This document shows, in pieces, positions 10,123-20,564 of a stretch of DNA of 64,000 bases. Positions within the stretch are counted from its first letter, which is position 1, and each line of letters begins with the position of its first letter. Origin of the DNA: Craspedostauros australis (taxonomy: Eukaryota; Bacillariophyta; Bacillariophyceae; Mastogloiales; Achnanthaceae). The position numbers were made by a program, and so were the translations under genes. Where the stretch lies: assembly GCA_026770025.1 (NCBI GenBank), contig JAMXDE010000003.1, positions 2,914,001 through 2,978,000 on the forward strand, written 5' to 3'. The notes beneath the pieces are model-generated. The model was not told where the DNA came from and did not search any database. It saw only the letters and a program-made list of their open reading frames with translations.

Positions 10123-10792
10123 CTAAATCAAGAGCTGCTCAATCTTGATCTTCATACCGTCAATTGTGTTCTTCAATTGAGATGCTTCGTTCGTTGTGAT
10201 GGAAACCGAAATCACAGGTCTCGAGACACCGCAGGCACGTCCCAATGCGACCTTGCTGCAGTTGTTGAGAACGTAACGCAATGAAACGCGATGGAATGCA
10301 TAGTCCAGTGTTGAAAAGGAGAGTATGTTGTAACGCAACGTATCAAAGGGCGTGAGCAATACATCCTTTTTGAAATGTACACAGGCAAAAAGTAATCAAC
10401 AGTGTGATGGGACCACCAACACCAACACCAACGCCAACGCCAACAGCTGACAGCACAACACCGACAGCCTGATCGAGGCTGTGCAACCAGTGACTCTTCG
10501 TCGTATCCTAGCCACTGCCACACGCCGCTGCCTTCGCTGCAATCGTATCGTACCTCGGAACAAAGACGTATGGCACGTTCTTGTCTTCGCAGAGCAGTGG
10601 AAGATGGAGCAGAATCTCGATCGGTTCCGCATCCGCCGACATGATGATTAGCTCGGAGATACCGCGATTGAGCGTCTTCGTGGCCTCATTGGCACCCTTC
10701 TTGGTCTGCTTGTAGTTGGTGGCCTGCTGCACAAGATCCAGCAGAGCGATGGTCAGATCGGCATCAGCGAGTGGGAAGGCTTTCTCGGACAT
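10123..10792 (-). CDS. SNU13: SNU13 / 15.5K, L7Ae-family U4 snRNP and box C/D snoRNP protein
   Basis: Binds kink-turns in U4 snRNA and box C/D snoRNAs, nucleating the tri-snRNP and the methylation snoRNP in the nucleus. Exon 1 (10792-10554) encodes [14 protein letters not shown], '[19 protein letters not shown]' and '[14 protein letters not shown]'; exon 2 (10255-10123) starts inside the Ser codon and gives '[15 protein letters not shown]' and the C-terminal '...IEQLLI'. The intron (10553-10256) is GTACGA...CTGCAG. The joined product is 123 residues against about 125-130 in other eukaryotes, and matches the family almost throughout, including the RNA-contacting '[12 protein letters not shown]' loop. 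Start is the only upstream ATG in frame and matches the family length. Confidence 0.96.
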
Positions 10793-11390
10793 GGTGGACG
10801 ATGGATTGGATTCGGCTGGGTTCGGCTGGATTGGACAGGCTGAGAGGTGAATGGATGGATTGATGTGCTTGGTGCAGAGCGGTTCACTTCGGCGGGGATG
10901 TGAGCGATACGGATGGTGGTGCTGGTGCTGTCGTGTTGTTGTGTTGATGGGTTGGCTGTGCTAATAGAATAGTTGCCACACCAGCCTCTGATGCCACAAG
11001 GCCATCGTCAAACGTGTTGGCGCTCGTGGATTGCGATGGCGCGGATTTTCGGTTGGTCGTTGTTGTTTCGTTGATCTGAATCATCGGACCGACGGACGGA
11101 CGTGTCGATGAAACCGATAGAGTCTTGACTACCTCGACCGTTTCTTGGTATCTTTGACACGCGAAAGAATGGAAATGACGAGTCTTGTTTGCGTTTCGAA
11201 TCACGGAGGATACGACCAAATCTCAGCAAGAAATCCAACCAGAACAACCAACACAACACAATTCACGTTGCGTTCCAATACTTCCCAACAGCGTGAAACG
11301 GTCACAAATGACCACAACCCGAAACAGAGAGAGAGAGAGAGACAACGACGACGACGACGCCCGCCTCGCACTGTTGCTCCAATCTATACC
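10793..11390. other. Divergent promoter region, SNU13 / FKBP
   Basis: Shared upstream region of two head-to-head genes. A GAGA run lies at about 11326-11342 and a CGA/ACG run follows just before the FKBP start. No other feature seen. Confidence 0.6.
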
Positions 11391-12156
11391 ATGAACAAGT
11401 TTGTCGCTATCCTGTTCCTCAGCCTTTGCTTGGCACTTGCCATCGCACAAGATGTGGTCGTGGAGACGATCTCTGAAGGCAAGGGCGATGCCGTGACCAA
11501 AGAGCACTTCTACAAGGTGAGGCGATGACGAGATGTACTTCCCCTTTCCGATCTCTTGACGATAGAGATCGTTGATGATCTCTTTGGTACTGTCTTTGGT
11601 GTCAGTACAATGATGGGGTTGGGCTTGGATGCGACAAACTGGAAATCATGCGGATACGCTCGGCAAGTAGCCAGCTCATCAATCATGGCAGTGACCAACG
11701 CGGCGATGATCCTTCCTGCGTTCTCACTTTCGTATTTTGCATTCTTTCCACCGACAACTGACCCCCCGCAACACTGAACCTTCTTGCTCTTCGGAAATTT
11801 TATGTATACAATACATTGGACACATTCTGGCATACTACATGCAGTCCATGGTGACGCTGTACATTGAGAACGACGACAAATCCAAGACACCATCGGGCTG
11901 GTCCACCCGCGTCGAGGATGGAGCGAAGAAGGATGAGCCATTCGAATTCCGACCAGGCACGAACCTGATCCCAGGTTGGACGGAGGGCGTCCTGACAATG
12001 AAGGAGGGCGAACGAGCGTGGCTCCATGTCCCAGCATCCAAGGGATACGGCGCGCGACCGATGGGAACTCCCGGCGGCGCATTCTACATTCCGGGCAACT
12101 CCAACCTCTTGTTTGACATTGAGATTCTCGGCAAGGTCGGCGGGACGGAATTGTAA
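11391..12156 (+). CDS. Secretory-pathway FKBP-type peptidyl-prolyl isomerase
   Basis: Exon 1 (11391-11516) encodes a clear signal peptide (MNKFVAILFLSLCLALAIAQ) and the first strand 'VVVETISEGKGD'; exon 2 (11845-12156) carries the rest; intron 11517-11844 is GTGAGG...ATGCAG, phase 0. The 145-residue product holds one FKBP domain: 'PFEFRPG', 'LIPGWTEGVLTMKEGERA' (the pocket Trp), 'GYGARP' and the last strand 'LLFDIEIL'. By eye the 'FD' pair that lines the FK506/Pro pocket in FKBP12 is replaced by 'GWST', so isomerase activity may be reduced. No KDEL-type ending and no 'AF' motif after the signal peptide, so ER lumen or secretion is more likely than the plastid. Confidence 0.9.
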
Positions 12157-12930
12157 AAGAGAAGCATGGTTGTATGCGATCAGACGGAATGGGCATAGTC
12201 TACAACATGATACATCAGTGAAAGTCTTGCGGATTGGCATACCGTGACACAGCAACTCGTATGTACAGCGTTGTGAATGGGAGCCAAGAAGCGCTTCGGA
12301 GAATGTGAGGAGCCGGGCAAGTACTGCATCGCTCGCTCACGGTGCTATGGGAGGGATGTGGCCCGTCTACTCGTAACGGTCTGCAGGTCTGTTCATGCTT
12401 TGCTCGTAGATGGACCCATGGGTGCATAGCAAGTGGAGTACGAGCCACAATCTCTTGCATTCCGCACCGAACAATATTGTGCTACTGTCGTCGGAAGAAA
12501 CCTTGGTTTGTTCTCCTCATATGGCGACTAACATGGATTGTGCTACTATCCAAAGTCAGGGAGAACTCTAATTGCATCCAGTCGAGCGAGAGCAGAACAC
12601 AGTGCTATTGTCGTACTCGTGCTTCGACCAGCGTGGTTCGTCCTGGCATCAACGCTCGCGCCCCCAACATGGCGGCAGCCGATTCCCCTGATCATGAGCG
12701 TTGCGCGACAGATTTCCAAACACGAACTGTTCCCGCCAACACAAAGATCCAAACCCAAACCACCCACAAACACCGCAACACCCATCACACGCACCATCAG
12801 ACACAACACCACAGAATCACAAACCCATCACACGCTCCAACTTGTCCACAGTGGTTGCCGAATGCAAGTAGAATACACAACAATATTGCATTTCACAACA
12901 GAAGACTCCGTCCAAACACTCGCACACGCC
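12157..12930. other. Intergenic, FKBP to PPCS
   Basis: A-C-rich stretch before the PPCS start (about 12720-12930, many ACA/CAC runs), consistent with a 5' leader. An in-frame extension of PPCS upstream to 12538 exists but its composition does not look like protein. Confidence 0.55.
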
Positions 12931-14364
12931 ATGATGCCTGCATCAACAACAACAACAATAGCTGCCGTTGACAAGACGAAGGACGACACCAGCACCGACT
13001 TCACGAGCGAGCTGTCCAACAAAGCGAAGGAAGAGCTGCGATCGGAACTGCAGGAGTTCGTGACGCAGCATGCCTGCCATCACAGACCCATCGCGGTTGT
13101 GACTTCCGGTGGCACTGCCGTAGATCTCGAAGTCAGCGCCGTGCGTTCCATCGAGAACTTCTCCACGGGTCTGCGCGGTGCCATCTCAGTGGAGGAATTC
13201 CTCAAGAGAGGCTACGCCGTCATCCATCTCTGGCGGGATGGCAGCTCCAGTCCCTACGGTCGTTCGTTGAGCAAGGCGCTGGGCATCGCCCGGGCGCATC
13301 ACGGGATCACCAATGCGGCGTTCGGTCGTTTGTTCGTTGGAGATCAGGCCGAGGACGCGGAGGATCAGATGGTGGATTCGGTCCTCGCTCATGAGGATCC
13401 GTGGATGACGACGGATGCCACCACGGAGACTGGTTTTTCAAACGCAGCAGGAGCAGCCGGAGCATCTGCGAATACTTCGGCTGGAGCGACCAGCAACGGA
13501 GCATCCTCCAAGCACCCCAGCACGGCTACCAACCTCCAGCTGCATCGCCGGATCCAGAACTCGCATGCGCTGCAGGCAGCCGCGAAACAACGCGCCACGG
13601 TGCTGAAGGAAGGTCGTTTGCTCACGGTGCCCTTCCGAGCGGTGGAGGAATACATCGCCAAGCTGCAGCTCTGCGCCATGGCGGTCTCGCAATGCCAATC
13701 GCTTGCGATATTCTACCTCGCTGCCGCCGTCAGCGATTTTTACATTCCCAAATCCGAACGTTCCATGCACAAGATCCAAAGCAAGGACAACGGCGGCGGG
13801 CTCACGCTGGATCTCAAGCCAGTTCCGAAGGTGATGGGAGCCCTACGTGAGCGCTGGGCCCCGGATGCCTTCGTTTGCAGCTTCAAGCTCGAAACCGACA
13901 TGGCCATACTGCGGCAGAAGGCCGAACGGGCGGTCAGGCTGTACGGTTGCCATATGGTGGTTGGCAATATCTTGGCCTCGCGGTACGACAAAATATGGGC
14001 GTTGTCGCCGGCGGATCGCATAGCCTCCATGGACAGCAACGTGAACGTGTCGGACTGGCCTATGGTGGAGATTCGACGGCCCAAGCTTTCGGAAGCCGAA
14101 GCGCTGGAGGCTCTGCTGATCGATCACGTCGTCCAATCTCACTTCGAGTACATTTCCATCAGCTGCACGGACGGAAAGGACCGGTCGGGTAGCAAGGCCG
14201 CCATCGAGGCGCACGTGGCCATGCAGGAACGGAGGAGGCAGCAGCAGAAGGAGCTGTTCTGGGACAATGCCAAGAGCGTGGCTCTCGAATGGGGTGGCGT
14301 GGTTCTTGGCGCCGTTCTCTCCTTTACCATATCTTCCGCACTTCGACGTCGGCTGGGTGCATAA
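12931..14364 (+). CDS. PPCS: Phosphopantothenoylcysteine synthetase with C-terminal membrane anchor
   Basis: Joins phosphopantothenate and cysteine in coenzyme A synthesis. 477 residues from the ATG at 12931 (a second ATG follows directly). DFP fold: 'VTSGGTAVDLE' (about 55), 'RSIENFSTGLRGA', 'YLAAAVSDFYIP' (about 261), 'HKIQS', 'VPKVMGALRERWAP', 'SFKLETD' (about 317) and 'VVGNILASR', all matching the eukaryotic monofunctional enzyme; there is no decarboxylase half. Odd points: a Ser/Ala/Thr-rich insert of about 40 residues near 165-205, and a C-terminal hydrophobic segment (about 452-472, 'GGVVLGAVLSFTISS') followed by RRRLGA, which the human enzyme lacks and which looks like a tail anchor. 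Intronless. Confidence 0.93.
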   Translation: MMPASTTTTIAAVDKTKDDTSTDFTSELSNKAKEELRSELQEFVTQHACHHRPIAVVTSGGTAVDLEVSAVRSIENFSTGLRGAISVEEFLKRGYAVIHLWRDGSSSPYGRSLSKALGIARAHHGITNAAFGRLFVGDQAEDAEDQMVDSVLAHEDPWMTTDATTETGFSNAAGAAGASANTSAGATSNGASSKHPSTATNLQLHRRIQNSHALQAAAKQRATVLKEGRLLTVPFRAVEEYIAKLQLCAMAVSQCQSLAIFYLAAAVSDFYIPKSERSMHKIQSKDNGGGLTLDLKPVPKVMGALRERWAPDAFVCSFKLETDMAILRQKAERAVRLYGCHMVVGNILASRYDKIWALSPADRIASMDSNVNVSDWPMVEIRRPKLSEAEALEALLIDHVVQSHFEYISISCTDGKDRSGSKAAIEAHVAMQERRRQQQKELFWDNAKSVALEWGGVVLGAVLSFTISSALRRRLGA

Positions 14365-14877
14365 TGACGGTGCCCAAGGCGAATGGAATTGTGCTCCTCT
14401 GATCGTACCAGTTATAGTCGCAACACAATGAAGTCGTTCCATCCACAATTCCTTCTGTCAAGTGGAGAGTCGACCATGTTAATAGAGGACGTATTCTACT
14501 CAAACTGCTCTAGATTGGAGTACTGGTGTACCATACAGTCCACTGTCATCATAGAGTCAGTGTGAGGCTTGGTCTTCTCTTCCTCCATCTCATACCCACG
14601 TATAGTAGTTGAAGAACGTGGAGAGTAAAGTGGAACAGACTATTGATTGGGAGCGTAGATGTTGTGGGACCACTCCTATTTTCGAGAAATGACGATGATG
14701 TCTGGGGAGATCCGTCAGCACACCCGCAATTTCTGCCACAACACTGACACAGTCGCAATACGAGGAGCAGCCATCCACTATCGTCACATACATACGGCTA
14801 CTCGTACCTGCAAGTACTATACACACCTGTTAAATGTACTAATACAACGCAGCCTGATCGACAACCGACGCGAAAGC
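14365..14877. other. Intergenic, PPCS to hydratase
   Basis: 3' UTR of PPCS and promoter of the next gene; nothing else recognised. Confidence 0.6.
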
Positions 14878-16076
14878 ATGACAGATGACGCTGAATCACT
14901 CGATGCCTCGTACAATGCCAAGGACTTGATCCTGTACGCCCTCTCGATTGGCATGGCATCCTGCGATCGCACCATTGAGAGAGAAGTGGCGTTCGTCGAC
15001 GAAAGCCACAAGATGTTCTGCGCGGTTCCCACGTTTCCGCTCGTCCTCACATTTTGGGCGACGCGACAGCACCAGCGATGGAGGGATGCAGGATCCTCAT
15101 GCAGCGGCATCCCGCCCTTTCCTCCACCCATCATGACGACGAACGGCGACATCAGTGTGATCCCGCGTCGTTTCCAACGCGAACCGATGAATCTCTCCAA
15201 ATCGCCCGTGCTGCATATTTCGCAATCCGTTGAATGGATGCAACCCGTCCCAATGCCCACCAAGCCGGCAGATGAGATGATGCGATACGATGCTGCAATC
15301 CACACCAAAATCAGGAATGAGACGATCTCAGTGAAGCCAAAATCAATCGGCGCATTCATCACGACACAAACGACCTTGCATCAGGCTTCCACTCTCCTAT
15401 GCCGCATGCAAGCAACGGCTTTGGTGGGGAATGTTCCCAAGGAAAGCGTCATCGCATACGATGCTGGCGGGAAGTCTTCTCGATCACGCGCGGAGAAATG
15501 GAAGACAGACAAAGAACCGATGGTGCGCTGGAAGTATACCATCCCACCCAATCAATCCTACCTATATCGCATGGCGAGGTAAGTTCATCGTTTGTTGTTC
15601 AGTCACTGATCAGCAATCAACTTCCCGTCCTGTAAAAGCTGCGGCCATGCAACAACCTTCACTCATATTTACGTTGTGATCACCATGGATATCTCATTGA
15701 TTCATTCATGTATTCGTGCATTCGCTCATGTATTCCACCACCATGTTGCAGCGGCGATTCCAACCGCATCCACGTCGATGGGAAGCAGCCAATCATGCAT
15801 GGCCTGTGCACATTTGGGATTGCATTCCGTGCATTTCTGACGTTGGATGCCGACATGGCCAGCAAGGTCAAGCAAATGGGTGCAAGATTCGCCAAACCAA
15901 TCTATGTGAACGATGAGATCGAGGTCAAGATCTGGCAATCATCGACGTGGCGGTATCATTTTGTCATTGATGATATTGATACCGAAGAACGCCTGGTGGA
16001 TGATGGGTACCTTGTGCAATGGGACGGCGGCGATGATGGAAGCAATGGCAAGACAGCGATGAACTCGAAACTGTGA
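14878..16076 (+). CDS. Peroxisomal MaoC-type enoyl-CoA hydratase 2, SKL-tailed
   Basis: Two exons (14878-15578 and 15752-16076; intron GTAAGT...TTGCAG) give 341 residues. The N-terminal hotdog half matches the hydratase-2 domain of multifunctional enzyme 2 ('KDLILYALSIGM', 'MFCAVPTFPLVL'). The catalytic half begins exactly across the splice: 'SGDSNRIHVD' holds the Asp and His of the hydratase-2 signature and is followed by 'PIMHGLCTFG'. The protein ends in SKL, a perfect type-1 peroxisomal signal, so it should hydrate trans-2-enoyl-CoA to (3R)-hydroxyacyl-CoA during beta-oxidation. Odd: about eight residues usually present between 'H-x-D' and the 'P-I-L-H-G' strand are missing, giving a shorter loop. 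Start chosen because family similarity begins about a dozen residues later. Confidence 0.88.
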
Positions 16077-16397
16077 AGAGTGTGCATTGGAGCAAAGAGA
16101 GAGAAGGATGTCCCCATCTGTTTGGAGCATTGTGCGGAATCTCGTGTTGCAACCAAAGTGAGAGCGATGGCCCATTCAAGACGAAGAGGCCTTCCATTAT
16201 TGCACAGCTAATCGAAGTCTCCTTCGTTTCAGTATCAGCTGGATAAGCGTCATGATACAGTCGTAGCTGCTGGTTAGCGTTTTTAGTTGAAGTTGCAGAA
16301 GTCGATCCCATAGAGTTGTAGTATTTTGAACATGACTGCGCGCGATGGCCATAACTCCTGTACTGCCATCTATATCACGCATAGACGCACGAGTTGT
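16077..16397. other. Convergent 3' region, hydratase / VTE6
   Basis: Tail-to-tail 3' UTRs; nothing else seen. Confidence 0.6.
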
Positions 16398-17713
16398 CTA
16401 CTTCAGAAACAGCAGCCCCCCACCGATGGCAACCACCGCGCCGATCAATGTGTTGATAAAGTTGATGACTTCATTGGTCATCCATTTCATGGAATCCTTG
16501 CCTTGCAACGTCGCGCCGAGGACGCTCTCAATATTCGTCGCGATGAACGCCGCGATGCAGGTGATCCCGAAACTGCGAGGTCCCTCAATGAGACCAATAG
16601 CGTTGCCGTACAGCGCCATCAGCGCTCCACCGACCAGCGACGCCAACGTGCCTTCCAAGGAGACCGCGCCTTCCGTGCCTGGCGGCACGCGCTCGAATGT
16701 AGTGATGAGGAACGTTGTCTTGCCGTAGGCCTTGCCGATCTCCGAAGCAAACGTGTCGGACAATTTGGTGGCCAGGGAGGTGACGAAGCCCAGTGTGAAG
16801 AGCGATGGTGAAATTCCCAGGATTCCTTTGGTTCTGGTCGTGCAGATGGCGCATGCAAGGCCTGTCGCGGCGGATCCCCTGTTCCGCGAACGTCAGTGCG
16901 AACGATATCGAAAATTGCAGGAAGTAGATGAATTCGATGGGGAAGGTTGGATCCGGTTGAAGTAAGAAAGGAATTGGCGAGGCATAGGTGAGATGGGCTT
17001 TGCCTTTGACCATACAGCAGCACCTGACACAGTAGCAGCAGCAGCAACAACAACAACAGTGCCTGTGGCAACAATACCGACGCAGTCCATATCAACCATG
17101 AAAGATACAACTGCCGCACTGCTCTGGATAGCGCGTACCACACATTCTCGGGACCCCGCCGTCCACCACGGCCTTCTGCGATGCCCTTCTTTTCCTTTTC
17201 CGCAAATTTGACCTTGGTCACGAGCTGCCCAAATAAGAGATACGCGACACACTGGGTCCAGCCACGCCACCCCAGCGTCGCCCAGAGGCCGGTGCCAAGG
17301 AACATGGCATGCGCAATGCCAGTGGGCGTCAACACGCTTTGCAACTTGGGCAGTGCGATTGTGAACAGCACCGCGTTCAAAGAAAATGCCTTCCACAATG
17401 GAATGGTGCCATACGTGGCGAATGTGGACGAAAGGAAGGCCGTGACGGGTGGTGGCAAAGCCATCATGGCCTGCATCCGTGTGCCAGAACGGGATCGTTG
17501 TGTTGTGGCGGCTGTGCGGGATGGAAACAACGATGCCGCCTCCTGGTCACCATCCCGCCTCACGGCATTGCGATTGACGCCATGAATGGATGGTGTTGAT
17601 CGTGCAGTCTGCGAACGTTGCAGCATTCCCGTGGCATGAATCGGGTTGAATGCCTCTGTCAGCAGACAAGGCATGCTGAGCAACGCGAGTATCGTTCTGC
17701 GGTTCATCTTCAT
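16398..17713 (-). CDS. VTE6: VTE6-like phytyl-phosphate kinase (DUF92), plastid-targeted
   Basis: VTE6 phosphorylates phytyl-phosphate to the diphosphate used for tocopherol, salvaging phytol from chlorophyll; the family is DUF92/TMEM19. Exon 1 (17713-17139) carries a signal peptide ending 'LTEAFNP', a plastid-type presequence, several membrane segments and the signature 'GIAEGRGGRRGPENVW'. The Trp codon is split by the intron (17138-16879, GTACGC...AACAG). Exon 2 (16878-16398) continues 'GSAATGLACAIC', 'LATKLSDTFASEIGKAYGK', 'TTFERVPPGTEGAVSLEGT' and a final membrane segment ending LLFLK. 351 residues joined. The plastid presequence and the conserved SDTFASEIGK and GTEGAVSLEGT blocks favour VTE6 over the animal TMEM19 branch. 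Confidence 0.9.
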
Positions 17714-18491
17714 GATAGGTTCGTGTGATATATTCTTGCGTATCAGTAGTCGTACGAATATGCTGTGCCTGTTTGTTCGCGAATTCTCGTTCGTTGGCTT
17801 GGCTTTGCTTTGCTTGGCTTGGCTTGAGTGTTGATACTTGGAGTTGCGAGCCCTGTCGTGATCCTGCTCAAAGCCTTGTGCTCGTATCGTGTCTTTCGCT
17901 GCCTTCTTTCACTCCGGTCTGACAAATGATGGGATGCCACAACAGAGAGCTGAAAGTTTGCGCGAAGCAATTAGGATCTGGCCTCGGAGGCTGGTTGTTG
18001 AGGTGGTGACGTCGGAGAGGATACTGTTGGCATCGTTGACATCGTTGACATTTCTTTCAAGTGGAGAATCCGATCCCACCAACAAGATCTTTTTGTGCGA
18101 GATTCGCCAAGATGTCAAGTTGGGGTGGGAAGGCAGACGGATCATTGGTCAAACGCACAGCCGTACAGACGGTACTGAAGCCAGGATTTTGGAACGCGCA
18201 AATTGCTTCACCAAACTTGGAACGCAACAGTCGTCAACCAGAGTAGTGATACATGATGGAGTACAGTGCTCCACTCCACTCCACTCTACTCCACTCTAAT
18301 CTACGTACATGTCACCCACTGCACGACCGAGGAGAGAAATACAGTCGGGTGGTCTGCACTCGGCTTCGTACAATAGGATTATAATAATATAATTGAAACA
18401 ACGGAGTACGAGTACTTCAACGAAGGCAAAAGACAGCGCTGCTTGCGATTCTCCTCCCCCAGAGGAATGCTCTGACATTCACCGTCGCGCT
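17714..18491. other. Intergenic, upstream of VTE6 / downstream of ELP6
   Basis: Low-complexity direct repeats: TTGCTTTGCTTGGC-like runs at about 17800-17826 and CCACT/CTACT pentamers at about 18268-18297. An open frame at 17889-18299 (+) has no recognisable content. Confidence 0.55.
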
Positions 18492-19577
18492 TCAATTCGT
18501 TGCCCCACGCAAACGAATCGCGCGCACGCCAGAATCTGTCAGGCAGTAGTTGATCACCTGTAGCCGATTGCTGCTGCTGTCGTTCGCTTCGTTGGAAACG
18601 TTCCAACCTCTGCCACCTGGAACTTCCGTGAACACCAATCGGCCATGCGCCTCTCGAGAGTAACCACTCGCCAATGCAGCCACGTCGATGACGCCGTCCA
18701 CGATCTCGGACACAGCACGCTCCCAGCACAAAATGGATCGCAACCGCGATGTCGTGTTGGTGATGTCAGGGTGGGTTGGGCCACCGCCACCGATCCATCC
18801 GAGGTTGAGCGTTGTCGCATTCGAACTGCCGCTGTTCTCCTTCTCCTGCTGTCTCGCAAGCCGCTGATCCACATCGGCGGAGCATCGAATCAGCACACCG
18901 AATGGCGCCGTGCGCGTTTTGGTAGCGTGCGCCACAATGGATTGCAGGAACTGGAACGTCAATCGACTTCCAACCAGGTTGGCCAATGCTGTGCAATCAT
19001 CGATGATCAGCCAGTTCGGATAATCTCTGACTCCCTCATCGGCATCATTACCATCACCATCATTATCGTTCATTGTGGATGGGTCTACCGATTGATTCTG
19101 CGACCATCGCTTGACGTCCCTGTAGACGTGCTTCATGAAATCCTCTGCATCCCACTTGGGGATGTCAGGAGCATCCGTATTTCCGGGCGTATCGTCGTTG
19201 GCCGGTATATCATGCTGCTGCGCCATCCATTCCGCAATCTCCGCAGCCAAACTTCTGATCTGAAACGTCTCCTGCGAGTCGTCGTCGTGGCTGGTGCGGC
19301 TGGATCGCACTGCGCTGCCGCAACGCCGCAAGTAAGATGTTGCCGCATCGCATCCAATCTTGCGCAACCCCGTTGCGATTTGCGCTGGCGTTGTGGGGCT
19401 GCCAGACACCCACAGCACGCGCTGCTTCGTGCTGCGTTTCGTCGTCGATTTCAGCACCTGGCTCGCGAAGGTGTGCAACAGGAACCGACCGTCCGCATCG
19501 ATGGAGTCGTAAATGACGACCGATCTTGGGCACGAAGGTGAGAGCGGCAGCGTGTGATCAAGCGGAATGGAGTTCAT
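18492..19577 (-). CDS. ELP6: Elongator complex subunit ELP6
   Basis: 361 residues, single exon. ELP4-ELP5-ELP6 form a RecA-like hexameric ring that helps Elongator modify wobble uridines of tRNAs. Visible features: an N-terminal strand-loop 'VVIYDSIDADGRFLLHTF', 'RVLWVSGSP' followed by a helix matching the degenerate Walker region of ELP6, 'NWLIIDDCTALANLVG' (Walker-B-like strand, about 190), and the C-terminal 'DVAALASGYSREAHGRLVF' that matches the ELP6 'SG.....HG' block, then 'NYCLTDSGVRAIRLRG'. No canonical P-loop, as expected for ELP6. Asp/Asn-rich insert near 165-180. ELP5 is the main alternative but fits less well. Confidence 0.8.
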   Translation of the reverse strand: MNSIPLDHTLPLSPSCPRSVVIYDSIDADGRFLLHTFASQVLKSTTKRSTKQRVLWVSGSPTTPAQIATGLRKIGCDAATSYLRRCGSAVRSSRTSHDDDSQETFQIRSLAAEIAEWMAQQHDIPANDDTPGNTDAPDIPKWDAEDFMKHVYRDVKRWSQNQSVDPSTMNDNDGDGNDADEGVRDYPNWLIIDDCTALANLVGSRLTFQFLQSIVAHATKTRTAPFGVLIRCSADVDQRLARQQEKENSGSSNATTLNLGWIGGGGPTHPDITNTTSRLRSILCWERAVSEIVDGVIDVAALASGYSREAHGRLVFTEVPGGRGWNVSNEANDSSSNRLQVINYCLTDSGVRAIRLRGATN

Positions 19578-20564
19578 GGTGAGTTAGTGTCTCGTGTGTG
19601 CGACGGAACAGCACAAGGATGGATGCAAGCTCCTTTCTCTCTCATTGTCGTTGTTGTGTGTTTCTGTGGTTTCGTTTCCGATGGGATTCACCCAAGTTCG
19701 TCACATGAGAGATAGGGTTTCTCAAAAGTTGTCTTCACCCATCAGTCGTGTTCCTCATTTGTGAGGCAGCAAATGTCAAAGAAGTATGTTTGTGCCATGC
19801 TTTCATTGCGCGAACAAGCTATGCTCTCCTCGCTCACTCACCCACTCGCTCCTACCGCACTATCACAACCAATGATCCCTATCCCATCCCTTCATGAGTA
19901 TTCGTGAGATTTGGTGCCGTTCACTGTATTTGTTCTGAGAGGAGATCCTGAACAGAGGCGATGGGTATCGTCGGACTCTCTCCCTCCCTCTCTATCCGTA
20001 GAGGGTTGGTCTATCTTCCGTGATGCTGGCTAGACACCACTTCCTCACCGTCTGTCCGGTCGTGCGGCGATGTTGAAACACAACAATCACCAACAACAAC
20101 AACGACCAACGCAAACACACACGCACACGCAGTGATGGCAAAACATCAGCCTCCTCCCGATTCGGCCGCGCTCAGCCCACACATGCACCAAGAGAGAAGA
20201 ACGAAACGAAACATACCGAAACGAAAGGAGAGACAAGGAAGACAGGCAGAGGCGCTCAAACAGGGATCAAACACAAGAGAATAAGACAGCGATAACAGCA
20301 CCATAGGCAACAACATTGGAAAACAACAAGCAGAAGAAGCGTCACGATCAGAGTAGAAGAACATCGAGACCTACCATCATTCATCCACGTTTCGCTCTTT
20401 GACTGACTACTGGCAACAGCCATCCGCCATCGATCATCAACCCGCACTTCCGTCGTCATCATCTATCGTACGTGACGGAAACAAAGCCTACCACATTACC
20501 GCACTGCAAATTCACATCAACATCGACATCATCCTTACCACTACACCAGTATTCAACAGCCAAC
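19578..20564. other. Divergent promoter region, ELP6 / eIF4E
   Basis: About 1 kb between head-to-head genes. The eIF4E-proximal half (20080-20560) is rich in CAA/ACA and purine runs, consistent with an unstructured leader. No RNA gene recognised. Confidence 0.6.

Noticed and set aside
12538-12930. In-frame 131-codon N-terminal extension of PPCS
   Set aside because: Rich in Thr/His/Pro from ACA/CAC repeats, not protein-like; the ATG at 12931 matches the family better.
13843-14448. 201-codon minus-strand open frame
   Set aside because: Antisense to the PPCS domain; no motif of its own.
18645-19541. 298-codon plus-strand open frame
   Set aside because: Shadow of the ELP6 gene on the opposite strand.
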